From NCBI GenBank assembly GCA_036794585.1, contig DAIRGH010000123.1:1-8470 (forward strand): 8,470 bases of DNA, in the 5' to 3' direction. Position numbers and translations under genes: made by a program. The stretch's first letter is position 1; each line of letters begins with the position of its first letter. Origin of the DNA: WHSW01 sp036794585 (GTDB taxonomy: Bacteria; Actinomycetota; Thermoleophilia; Solirubrobacterales; 70-9). This document shows positions 1-6,748 of the stretch, in pieces. The notes below the pieces were generated by a model. It made no database searches. It worked only from the letters and a program-made list of their open reading frames with translations, and had not been told where the DNA came from.

Positions 1-490
1 CTCGGCCAACTTCATCGGCGAGTTCTACATCCTCAACGGCGTCTTCCAGGCGAAGGTCGTCTACGCCTTCGTCGCCGGCATCGGCATTGCGCTCGCCGCC
101 TTCTACGCCCTGCGCATGTACCAGCGCACGATGCACGACCGCCTGCCGCCGGGCGCCCAGTCGCGCGAGATCGGCGGCCGCGACGCTTGGGTGCTCGCGC
201 CGCTCGTCGCCTGCATCGTCGCGCTCGCGCTGTGGCCGGGGCTGATCCTGGAGCGCGGCGAGGAGGCGGTGAGCGACAAGATCGAGGCGGTGGTGCCGAG
301 CCCTGGCGACGAGGACACGGCGCCTGGAGTCACGGCTTACACGCCCGGGTCGCTGGCGCAGCTCAAGGCGCCGGCAAATCACGACGGCGTGCACGATCTT
401 CCTGCGGGTCAGTGCCGCAGGCTGGGTAGGGCGGTGGTGCGCACGCAGAGCGCCAGCCTCGCCGACGACTACGCGGGTGGCTGCGACTGA
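1..490 (+). CDS. nuoM: NADH-quinone oxidoreductase subunit M (C-terminal part, 5' end outside window)
   Basis: Proton-pumping membrane subunit of respiratory complex I, an antiporter-like transmembrane protein. Only the last 162 codons are present, read in the frame starting at base 2. The first residues, SANFIGEFYILNGVFQAK, match the conserved NuoM segment around the SxFxGEF motif in the late transmembrane helices. Two further hydrophobic helices follow (about bases 56-118 and 185-250). NuoM homology appears to end near KIEAVV (base 295). The remaining 64 residues (296-487) form a polar, Pro/Gly/Ala-rich tail that I do not recognise, with much looser codon use (12 of 64 codons end in A/T, against 2 of about 98 before it). 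The stop codon overlaps the nuoN start by one base (TGATG), which fits the nuoM-nuoN order of complex I operons. Assignment rests on motif recognition and on the adjacent nuoN. Confidence 0.9.
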   Translation, partial: SANFIGEFYILNGVFQAKVVYAFVAGIGIALAAFYALRMYQRTMHDRLPPGAQSREIGGRDAWVLAPLVACIVALALWPGLILERGEEAVSDKIEAVVPSPGDEDTAPGVTAYTPGSLAQLKAPANHDGVHDLPAGQCRRLGRAVVRTQSASLADDYAGGCD

Positions 491-2019
491 TGGAGTTCAA
501 CGCCCCAGACATCGACTACGCCGGCATCTCGCCGATCATCGCGCTGACTGCGGGGATCGTGCTCGTCCTGCTTGCGGGCCTGTTCGGCAGCGGCGGGCGG
601 CAGCGGATCGTCGTCTCGGTCTTCGGCCTCGGCACGCTGGCGGCGGCGGCCGGGCTCTGCATCTGGCAGTGGGGCGAGGGGAAGGACCTGGTCGCCGGGG
701 CGCTGCGCCTGGACGACCTCGCGCTCTCGGTGACCCTGATCTCGATCGCGTCGGCGGCGTTCTGCATCCCGCTCTCCTGGCGCGAGGAGTCGGTCGAGCG
801 ACCGCTCGGCCCTGCGGGACACGGCGAGTTTCAGGCGCTGCTCCTGTGCTCGGTGCTGGGGATGACCCTGATCGCCCAGGCGCAGAACCTGATCGCGTTC
901 TTCGTCGCGCTGGAGCTGCTCTCGGTGCCGCTGTACGTGCTCTGCGGCTCGGCGATCCGCCGCGAGGCGTCGCTCGAGTCGGGCCTCAAGTATCTGATCA
1001 TCGGCTCGCTCGGATCGGCGACGCTGCTCTACGGGCTCGCCTTCGTCTACGGCGCCACGGGCTCGACCGACTTCGCCGCGATCGCCGACGCCATCGGCGG
1101 CTCCGTCCTCGACGACCCGCTGCTCTTGATCGGGATCGCGCTCGCCGCCACCGGCCTGGCGTTCAAGCTCTCGATCGCCCCGTTCCACCAGTGGACGCCC
1201 GACGTCTACCAGGGCGCCCCCACGCCCGTGACCGCGTTCATGGCGGTGGCCACCAAGGCCGCGGTCTTCGCTGTCGTGGTGCGCTTCTTCGAGGTCGCGC
1301 TTGGCCCCGCGGTCGACGACTGGCAGCCGGCGCTGGCGGCGCTGGCGGCGGTCTCGATCGTGGTCGGCAACGTCGGCGCGCTCGGGCAGAACTCGCTCAA
1401 ACGCCTGCTCGGCTATTCAGGCGTCGCCCAGGCGGGCTACATGATGGTCGCCGTCGTCGCCGCGAATGAGGCCGGCGTCAGCGCGCTCGTCTTCTACCTC
1501 GCCGCCTACGCGTTGATGAACCTGCCCGCCTTCGCGGTGATCACGATCCGCGAGCGCGAGACGCCGTTCGGCGACGACATCCGCTCGGTCGAGGGACTGG
1601 GCGCCGAGCGCCCGGCGCTGGCAACCGCGCTGACGATCTCGATGCTGGCACTCGCCGGCCTGCCCGGCACCGCCGGCTTCATCGGCAAGCTGTTCCTGGT
1701 AGAGGCAGCGGTCGACGGCGCCTACACCTGGCTCGGGGTGATGATCGCGATCGGGACGATGATCTCGCTCGCCTACTACCTGCGGGTGGTGGTGGCGGTC
1801 TGGATGCGCCCGGCCGCCGAGCGCGCGCCAGGCACGATGCCCGCGATCGCCGGCGGCTCGCAGGAGGCCGACGCCACCGTCCGCGGCAACCGCTGCCGCG
1901 TGATCATCGGGCTGACGCTGGTGGCGACGGCGGCAACCGTGTTCTTCGGCGTGATCCCGTCGCCGCTGGTCGACTGGGCGGCCAGCGCCGGCGAGGCGAT
2001 CGGCTCGCTGGTCGCTTGA
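490..2019 (+). CDS. nuoN: NADH-quinone oxidoreductase subunit N
   Basis: Antiporter-like membrane subunit of complex I, which couples quinone reduction to proton translocation in the cytoplasmic membrane. The 509-residue protein is hydrophobic throughout, with about 14 predicted helices, close to the usual family length. Charged residues expected inside the membrane are visible: Glu142 in LELLSVPLYVL, Lys226 in LAFKLSIAPFHQWTPDVYQG, Lys256 in ATKAAVFA and Lys400 in AGLPGTAGFIGKLF. These correspond to the family's conserved helix-5 Glu and helix-7, -8 and -12 Lys, so the proton path looks intact. The segment GQNSLKRLLGYSGVAQAGY is also typical. The ATG overlaps the nuoM stop by one base, so translation is probably coupled; no strong Shine-Dalgarno site is visible. 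A loop of about 30 polar residues (440-470) precedes the last helix. It is the last nuo gene, as is usual in nuoA-N operons. Confidence 0.95.
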   Translation: MEFNAPDIDYAGISPIIALTAGIVLVLLAGLFGSGGRQRIVVSVFGLGTLAAAAGLCIWQWGEGKDLVAGALRLDDLALSVTLISIASAAFCIPLSWREESVERPLGPAGHGEFQALLLCSVLGMTLIAQAQNLIAFFVALELLSVPLYVLCGSAIRREASLESGLKYLIIGSLGSATLLYGLAFVYGATGSTDFAAIADAIGGSVLDDPLLLIGIALAATGLAFKLSIAPFHQWTPDVYQGAPTPVTAFMAVATKAAVFAVVVRFFEVALGPAVDDWQPALAALAAVSIVVGNVGALGQNSLKRLLGYSGVAQAGYMMVAVVAANEAGVSALVFYLAAYALMNLPAFAVITIRERETPFGDDIRSVEGLGAERPALATALTISMLALAGLPGTAGFIGKLFLVEAAVDGAYTWLGVMIAIGTMISLAYYLRVVVAVWMRPAAERAPGTMPAIAGGSQEADATVRGNRCRVIIGLTLVATAATVFFGVIPSPLVDWAASAGEAIGSLVA

Positions 2020-3368
2020 GCGCGCCCTCGAAGCAACTGGTCAGCGAGCTCTTCGAGCGCGAGCGAGAGCGCTTCGCGACCGAACATCCGCGCTCGCGCG
2101 AGCTCTACGAGCGCGCGCAGGGCGCCCTGCTGTCGGGGGTGCCGATGAACTGGATGACCCGCTGGCCCGGCGCGTTTCCCGTGTTCATCGCCGAGGCCGA
2201 GGGCGCGACGCTGGTCGACGTCGACGGTCAGCGCTACGCCGATCTCTGCCTCGGCGACACCGGCGCGATGACGGGCCACTCCCCGGCGGCGACCGTCGCC
2301 GCCGTCGGCGACCGCGCTGCCCGCGGGATCACGACGATGCTGCCGAGCGAGGACTCGATCTTGGTCGGCGAGGAGCTGACCCGCCGCTTCGGCTGCGGCA
2401 GCTGGCAGTTCACGCTCTCGGCCACCGACGCCAACCGGTTCGCGATCAGGATCGCGCGCCAGGTCACCGGCCGGCCGAAGATCCTCGTCTTCAACCACTG
2501 CTACCACGGCACCGTCGACGAGACCATCGCCACCCTCGACGGCGGCGCCGTTGTCGCCAGGCCGGGCAACGTCGGCCCGCCCGTCGAGCTCGCCGAGACG
2601 ACCCGGGTGGTCGAGTTCAACGACGTCGAGACGCTCGAGCGGGAGCTCGCCGCCGGCGATGTCGCACTGGTACTCACCGAGCCGGCGCTGACGAACGTCG
2701 GCATCGCCCTGCCCGAGCCTGGCTTCCACGAAGCGCTGCGCGAGCTCACCCGCAAAACGAGCACGCTGCTGGCGATCGACGAGACCCACACCATCTGCTG
2801 CGGCCCCGGCGGCTACACGGCCGAGCACGGCCTCGAACCGGACCTGCTGACGATCGGCAAGCCGATCGCCGGCGGCGTGCCGCTCGGCGCCTACGGAATG
2901 AGCGCCGAGCTCGCCGCGCGGGTTCTCGACCAGACCGACTGGGAACGCGCCGACGTCGGCGGCATCGGCGGCACGCTCGCCGGCAACCCGCTCTCGCTCG
3001 CGGCCGCCCGGGCAACACTCTCGGAGGTGCTCACCGAGGCCGCCTTCGAGCGGATGATCAGGCTCGGGCGGCGCTTCGAGGACGCCGTCGCCGAGCGGAT
3101 CGCCGAGCACGAGCTGCCGTGGCAGGTGACCAGGCTGGGCTGCCGCGCCGAGTACATGTTCGCCCCCGAGCGCCCACGGACGGGCGCCGAGGCAGGCGCG
3201 GCGCTCGACGAGGAGCTCGACGCGCTGATGCACCTCTACATGCTCAACCGCGGGGTGCTGATGACCCCGTTTCACATGATGGCGCTGGTCTCGCCGGCGA
3301 CCACCGAGACGGAGGTCGACGCTCACAGCAAAGCCTTCGCCGAGGCGTGCGCCGAGCTGGCGGCGTGA
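2016..3368 (+). CDS. Class III PLP-dependent aminotransferase (aspartate aminotransferase family, substrate unknown)
   Basis: A 450-residue fold-type I PLP enzyme of the class III group (omega-aminotransferases and glutamate-1-semialdehyde aminomutase). The N-terminal LVDVDGQRYADLCLGDTGAMTGHSP region (residues 66-90) is the usual entry strand plus glycine-rich turn. SATDAN (135-140) stands where the family has SGTEA and binds the PLP phosphate. Tyr163-His164 should stack on the cofactor ring. Asp255 in DETHT is the pyridine-N partner, and Lys282 in TIGKPIAGGVPLGAYG is the Schiff-base lysine. Thr320 in GGTLAGNPLS completes the phosphate site. Active-site residues are therefore complete. DETHTICCGPGG, in place of the DEV-type motif, points to the less-studied amino-acid/beta-amino-acid branch rather than to HemL, and the neighbours are not haem genes. 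The start is TTG, overlapping the nuoN stop by four bases (TTGA), which suggests translational coupling. The next in-frame ATG (codon 44) would remove conserved sequence. The real substrate cannot be told from the sequence. Confidence 0.88.
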   Translation: MSAPSKQLVSELFERERERFATEHPRSRELYERAQGALLSGVPMNWMTRWPGAFPVFIAEAEGATLVDVDGQRYADLCLGDTGAMTGHSPAATVAAVGDRAARGITTMLPSEDSILVGEELTRRFGCGSWQFTLSATDANRFAIRIARQVTGRPKILVFNHCYHGTVDETIATLDGGAVVARPGNVGPPVELAETTRVVEFNDVETLERELAAGDVALVLTEPALTNVGIALPEPGFHEALRELTRKTSTLLAIDETHTICCGPGGYTAEHGLEPDLLTIGKPIAGGVPLGAYGMSAELAARVLDQTDWERADVGGIGGTLAGNPLSLAAARATLSEVLTEAAFERMIRLGRRFEDAVAERIAEHELPWQVTRLGCRAEYMFAPERPRTGAEAGAALDEELDALMHLYMLNRGVLMTPFHMMALVSPATTETEVDAHSKAFAEACAELAA

Positions 3369-3381
3369 TACTCATTGGTCG

Positions 3382-3792
3382 ATGCCGCAGACGACTGACA
3401 ACGTCGAGCGCTACCGCGAGGCACTCGACGCGTGGAATCGCCGCGACCTGGTCTGGATTCTCGAGCAGGCCTCGCCCGAGCTCGAGTTCCACACCGCGCA
3501 GCTGTTTCCGGGGCTCGAGCCCGTCTACCGGGGGCGCGAGGGCATGGTCGAGTTCTGGACCACGTTCATCGAGGAGCCGTGGGCGCTGTTCCGGCTCGAC
3601 GTCCAGTCGCTCGAGCCGGTCGGCGACGACCGTGTCCTCGCGCTGATCTGCTTCTACGGCACCGAGCGCGACAGCGGCGAGGAGGTCGAGCTCAGGTACG
3701 CGCACCTGGCGACCTTCGACGGCGAGCTGGTGAGCAGGATCGACGCGTTCACCGACTGGGACGAGGCCCGGGCGGCCGCCGGCCTCGCCTGA
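3382..3792 (+). CDS. SnoaL-like / NTF2-fold protein
   Basis: A 136-residue protein of the nuclear transport factor 2 (SnoaL-like polyketide cyclase) superfamily, a small cone-shaped alpha+beta barrel. The pattern is characteristic: an N-terminal helix with YREALDAWNRRDLVWILEQ (11-29), then SPELEFHTA (31-39), an YRGREGMVEFWTTF helix (49-62), and three C-terminal strands including VLALICFYGTERDSG and the ending RIDAFTDWDEARAAAGL. This form is common as a stand-alone protein in actinobacteria. Members range from isomerases and cyclases to ligand-binding proteins, so no reaction can be assigned. It starts 13 bases after the aminotransferase stop. No Shine-Dalgarno site is present; a weak -10-like TACTCA (3369-3374) lies 7 bases before the ATG, the same distance as the better boxes further right. 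The VOC gene begins 5 bases after its stop, so the pair is probably co-transcribed. Confidence 0.87.
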   Translation: MPQTTDNVERYREALDAWNRRDLVWILEQASPELEFHTAQLFPGLEPVYRGREGMVEFWTTFIEEPWALFRLDVQSLEPVGDDRVLALICFYGTERDSGEEVELRYAHLATFDGELVSRIDAFTDWDEARAAAGLA

Positions 3793-3797
3793 GCGCC

Positions 3798-4157
3798 GTG
3801 CTCCAGCACGTCTCGATCGAGATCCCGCCCGACCAGGTCGAGAGCTCGGTCGAGTTCTGGAAGCTGCTCGGCTTCGAGCCCGTCGACTCGCCCGAGGCGC
3901 TCGGCGGCTACGTCACCTGGCTCGAGCGCGCGGGAACGCATATCCACCTGATCCACACCGACGCCGCCACGGCGCCCGTGCTGGGGCATGCCGCGGTGGT
4001 CGTCGAGGACTTCGAGGCGACGATGGCGCGGGTCGCCGATGCCGGCCACGAGGTCTCCGAGACGCGCCAGCTCTGGGGCGCGCGGCGCGCGTTCGCGGTC
4101 GGCCCGGGCGGTCACCGGGTCGAGCTGATGGAGTTTCCGCCGCCGGCCTCCGCCTGA
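3798..4157 (+). CDS. VOC family protein (glyoxalase / bleomycin-resistance / dioxygenase fold)
   Basis: A 119-residue vicinal-oxygen-chelate protein made of two beta-alpha-beta-beta-beta modules. The first module starts LQHVSIEI and includes SVEFWKLLGFEPV and the THIHLIHT strand. The second starts GHAAVVVEDFEATMARVADAGHEV and ends AFAVGPGGHRVELMEF. Likely metal ligands at the canonical places are His4, His48 or His50, His64 and Glu109, so a divalent-metal site is plausible. The GTG start (3798) was chosen because the fold begins immediately after it; the open frame extends further upstream but only as an out-of-frame overlap of the SnoaL-like gene. The gap to the previous gene is 5 bases. VOC proteins include lactoylglutathione lyases, epimerases, extradiol dioxygenases and drug-binding proteins, and nothing here discriminates among them. 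The nitrilase start lies 23 bases downstream. Confidence 0.87.
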   Translation: MLQHVSIEIPPDQVESSVEFWKLLGFEPVDSPEALGGYVTWLERAGTHIHLIHTDAATAPVLGHAAVVVEDFEATMARVADAGHEVSETRQLWGARRAFAVGPGGHRVELMEFPPPASA

Positions 4158-4167
4158 CTCGACGGCG

Positions 4168-4173
4168 TATCCT
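4168..4173 (+). promoter_or_regulatory. Putative -10 box of a leaderless promoter before the nitrilase gene
   Basis: TATCCT fits the TAnnnT -10 consensus and ends exactly 7 bases before the GTG at 4181. Transcription would then begin at or next to the start codon. No Shine-Dalgarno sequence is present between them, and no convincing -35 element is visible. The same box-to-start distance occurs at the next gene (5110-5115). Confidence 0.45.
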
Positions 4174-4180
4174 CGCCGGC

Positions 4181-5092
4181 GTGGCGAGCTTCGAGACCGT
4201 GAGAATCGCGGCGATCCAGGCGACGCCCGTGATCCTCGACGCCGAGGCGACGGTCGAGAAGGCGTGCGGGCTGCTCGCCGATGCCGCCGCCGACGGCGCC
4301 CAGCTCGCCGTATTGCCCGAGGCGTTCGTGCCGGTCTACCCCGGCAACGGCTGGGCCCGCGGCGCCACCTCGTTCGGCGGCTGGGACGAGCTCTGGGAGC
4401 GGCTGTGGCAGAACTCCGTCGATGTCCCGGGCCCGCTGACCGAGCGACTGGTCGACTGCTGCCGCGAGCTCGACATCCACTGCGCGATCGGCGTCAACGA
4501 GCGCGAGGCCGAGCGGCCCGGCTCCCTGTACAACACGCTGCTGCTGTTCGGCCCGGAGGGGTTGCTGCACAAGCACCGCAAGCTGATGCCGACGATGCAG
4601 GAGCGCCTGTTTCATGGCATCGGGGCCGGCGACGATCTCGAGGTGACCGAGACGCCGCTGGGACGGATCGGCGGGTTGATCTGCTGGGAGAACCGAATGC
4701 CGCTCGCACGGTATGCCGTGTACAAGGGCGGCCCGCAGATCTGGCTTGCCCCGACCGCCGACGACAGCGACGGATGGCTGGCGTCGATGCGCCACATCGC
4801 GATCGAATCCGGCGCCTTCGTGGTTTCGGTGCCGCAGTACATCCCGGCCGCGGCCTTTCCCGACGACTTCCCGGTCCCGGTCCCGGACGGCGACGTGGTC
4901 ATGGGTCGCGGCGGGGTCGCGATCTGCGAGCCCGAGGGCGGCAAGGTGATCGCCGGGCCGCTCTATGACCAGGAGGGGATGGTGGTCGCGGACTGCGATC
5001 TCGCCGCCGGCCTGCACGCCAAGCGCTGGTTCGACGCCGCCGGTCATTACAGCCGCGAGGACGTGCTGCTCGGCCAGACCAACGCCGGTTGA
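4181..5092 (+). CDS. Nitrilase (carbon-nitrogen hydrolase family)
   Basis: A 303-residue member of the nitrilase superfamily, most like the true nitrilase branch that hydrolyses nitriles to carboxylic acid plus ammonia (EC 3.5.5.1). The catalytic triad is visible: Glu47 in VLPEAFVPVYPG, Lys134 in KHRKLMPT, and Cys168 in GGLICWENRMPL. The second active-site Glu of the family is Glu141 in QERLFHGIGAGDDL. The CWENRMPL block, the following RYAVYKGGPQIWLAPT and the C-terminal GHYSREDVL are typical of nitrilases rather than amidases or N-carbamoylases. The protein is cytosolic, with no signal peptide, and full length, although it lacks the long C-terminal tail of some 340-370 residue nitrilases. 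The start is GTG; MRIAAIQATP-like sequence follows at once, and a TATCCT box lies 7 bases upstream, arguing for a leaderless transcript. It follows the VOC gene by 23 bases. The natural substrate is unknown. Confidence 0.92.
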   Translation: MASFETVRIAAIQATPVILDAEATVEKACGLLADAAADGAQLAVLPEAFVPVYPGNGWARGATSFGGWDELWERLWQNSVDVPGPLTERLVDCCRELDIHCAIGVNEREAERPGSLYNTLLLFGPEGLLHKHRKLMPTMQERLFHGIGAGDDLEVTETPLGRIGGLICWENRMPLARYAVYKGGPQIWLAPTADDSDGWLASMRHIAIESGAFVVSVPQYIPAAAFPDDFPVPVPDGDVVMGRGGVAICEPEGGKVIAGPLYDQEGMVVADCDLAAGLHAKRWFDAAGHYSREDVLLGQTNAG

Positions 5093-5109
5093 GCTGCCGG
5101 GGCCCTGGC

Positions 5110-5115
5110 TAGCAT
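5110..5115 (+). promoter_or_regulatory. Putative -10 box of a leaderless promoter before the ThyX-like gene
   Basis: TAGCAT fits TAnnnT and ends exactly 7 bases before the in-frame GTG at 5123, the same spacing as at the nitrilase gene. The box overlaps the alternative ATG at 5114, so a transcript starting from it could not use that ATG. There is no Shine-Dalgarno site. Confidence 0.45.
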
Positions 5116-5122
5116 GGCGCCC

Positions 5123-6748
5123 GTGCGCTATCCGGCCGAGACCTTCACCGATGCAGAGCGGGCCCTGCTCGAGCCCTACTTCACCAACCTCGACCGGCCC
5201 GTGTTCGCGCTGGTCAACCTGCCCGAGACGGTCAAGGGGGCGATGTTCGCGCGCTACTCGCGCTATCCGGGGACGCTGCGGCGGATGTTCCTGGACGAGT
5301 TCGCCGAGGACGTGCCGCCCGGCGCCCGGCCCTTCGACGGGGTCGAGGGCGAGCGCGCGGCGGGCCTGTACGAGCGCGTCTTCATCGGCTACGGCGACGA
5401 CTCGATCGCCCAGGTCGGCGGCGCCCACGTCGCCTGCGAGTGGGTCTCCAACATCCTCACCAAGGTCCTTCAGCGCGGTCGCCTCGCCGCCTACCTGGAG
5501 CAGTCGACCCGCTACATCCCGTATGACCAGCCGATCGAGCCTGGCGGCGGCTATCGCTACTACTCAGACGACGAGCTCGGTCCGAGCTATCGCGAGGCAA
5601 TGGACGAGCTGTTTGCGATCTACTCACGCAGCCTGGAGACGACACAGGCATGGGCGGCCGAGCGCTGGCCGCGCGACGCAGAGCAGCCCGAGCGCGCCTG
5701 GGCGAGCTCGATCCGGGCGAAGGCACTCGACCTGCTCCGCGGCCTGCTGCCTGCGTCGACCCTCAGCCACGTCGGCATCTATGCCTCTGGCCAGGCCTAT
5801 GAGGGCCTGCTGCTGCGGCTGATGGCCTCACCGCTGCCCGAGGCGCGGCACTTCGGCGAGATGCTGCACGCAGAGCTCGAGCACGTGATCGGCAGCTTCG
5901 TGGCTCGCGTCGGGCGCCCCGACCGTGGCGGCGACTGGATCGCACACCTGCGCGAGCGTCGCGAGGCGACCGAGCGCGCGGTGGCGCGGCTCGGGCTGGA
6001 CCGGCGCACCGGCGACGACGCTCCCTCCGTCGAGCTCGTCCACGTCGACGGCACCGAGGACGACCTGCTCTCCGCGACGCTGTACGAGTCGGCGGGCGCT
6101 CCGGAGGCCGAGATCCGCAAGCGGATCTCGGCGCTGGATCCGATCGAGCGCGCCGAGCTGATCGGCGAGCTGGCGGGCGAGCGCCGCAACCGCCGCCACC
6201 GGCCCGGCCGCGGCTGGGAGGCGATTCGCTACCGGTTCGAGATCGTCTCCGACTACGGCGGCTTTCGCGACCTGCAGCGCCACCGGCTGCTCACCTGTCA
6301 GTGGCAGCGCCTCGGCCCCGAGCTCGGGGCGGGCGTGCCCGAGGAGGTGCGGGAGGCCGGTGTCGGCGACGACTACGAGCGCGCGCTCGAAGCCTCCCGC
6401 GTGGAGTTCGAGCGGCTCGAGGACGCGGGGCTCGCCGAGGCGGCGCCGTACGCGCTCTGTCTCGGCTACCGGATCCGCTACGTGCTCGACCTCAACGCGC
6501 GCGAGGCGATGCACCTATGCGAGCTGCGCTCCGGCCGCGAGGGCCACCCCACCTACCGCGCCGTCGCCCAGGCGATGCACGAGCGGATCGCCGCGGTGCA
6601 CCCGGCGATCGCGGCGGCCATGCGCCACGTCGACTCCTCCACCGAGCCGCGCCTGGAGCGGATCCTGAGCGAGATCCGCACCCACCGCAAGCGGATCGCC
6701 GCGGCGCAGACCGCCGACGCTCCGCCCGGAGTCAGCACCCTCGGCTAG
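5123..6748 (+). CDS. Tandem-domain ThyX-like flavoprotein (annotated class: FAD-dependent thymidylate synthase)
   Basis: A protein of 541 residues from the GTG at 5123 (544 from ATG 5114), roughly twice the length of a canonical ThyX. Two ThyX-like halves are visible. The first carries RGRLAAYLEQSTRY (118-131), aligning without gaps to the ThyX signature RHRxxSxNExSxRY. It keeps both Arg, the Glu, second Ser, Arg and Tyr, but has Gly for His, Ala for the first Ser and Leu for Asn. Its C-terminal block is LLPASTLSHVGIYASGQAYEG. The second half carries RHRLLTCQWQRLG (386-398): RHR is intact and Thr replaces the first Ser, but the later Glu, Ser, Arg and Tyr are gone. It ends with RIRYVLDLNAREAMHLCELRSG. 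ThyX methylates dUMP using FAD, NADPH and methylenetetrahydrofolate. Whether this double form does so is doubtful; a structural or different flavin/nucleotide role is possible. GTG was preferred because of the TAGCAT box. Its stop shares a CTAG with the convergent gene. Confidence 0.85.
   Translation: MRYPAETFTDAERALLEPYFTNLDRPVFALVNLPETVKGAMFARYSRYPGTLRRMFLDEFAEDVPPGARPFDGVEGERAAGLYERVFIGYGDDSIAQVGGAHVACEWVSNILTKVLQRGRLAAYLEQSTRYIPYDQPIEPGGGYRYYSDDELGPSYREAMDELFAIYSRSLETTQAWAAERWPRDAEQPERAWASSIRAKALDLLRGLLPASTLSHVGIYASGQAYEGLLLRLMASPLPEARHFGEMLHAELEHVIGSFVARVGRPDRGGDWIAHLRERREATERAVARLGLDRRTGDDAPSVELVHVDGTEDDLLSATLYESAGAPEAEIRKRISALDPIERAELIGELAGERRNRRHRPGRGWEAIRYRFEIVSDYGGFRDLQRHRLLTCQWQRLGPELGAGVPEEVREAGVGDDYERALEASRVEFERLEDAGLAEAAPYALCLGYRIRYVLDLNAREAMHLCELRSGREGHPTYRAVAQAMHERIAAVHPAIAAAMRHVDSSTEPRLERILSEIRTHRKRIAAAQTADAPPGVSTLG
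6745..6748. other. Shared CTAG carrying both stop codons of a convergent gene pair
   Basis: CTAG is its own reverse complement. Bases 6746-6748 are the TAG stop of the ThyX-like gene and bases 6747-6745 are the TAG stop of the HD-GYP gene, so the genes overlap by 4 bases and leave no intergenic terminator. Confidence 0.9.

Noticed and set aside
469..1188. 239-codon open frame on the - strand opposite nuoN
   Set aside because: Extremely Arg/Glu/Asp-rich low-complexity product typical of reverse readings of hydrophobic genes.
1776..3326. 516-codon open frame on the - strand opposite nuoN and the aminotransferase
   Set aside because: Antisense shadow: composition is Arg/Gly/Ala/Asp/Leu-rich with no recognisable domain, while the + strand carries a complete aminotransferase with all active-site residues.
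2016..3368. Aminotransferase considered as HemL (glutamate-1-semialdehyde aminomutase)
   Set aside because: Key motifs differ (SATDAN for SGTEA, DETHT for the DEV-type motif) and there are no haem-biosynthesis neighbours.
3432..3797. Upstream extension of the VOC reading frame through the SnoaL-like gene
   Set aside because: The extension is Arg-rich out-of-frame sequence; the VOC fold begins at the GTG at 3798.
4112..5428. 438-codon open frame on the - strand opposite the nitrilase and the start of the ThyX-like gene
   Set aside because: Antisense shadow of strongly G/C-ending + strand codons; no family resemblance, and it crosses a gene junction.
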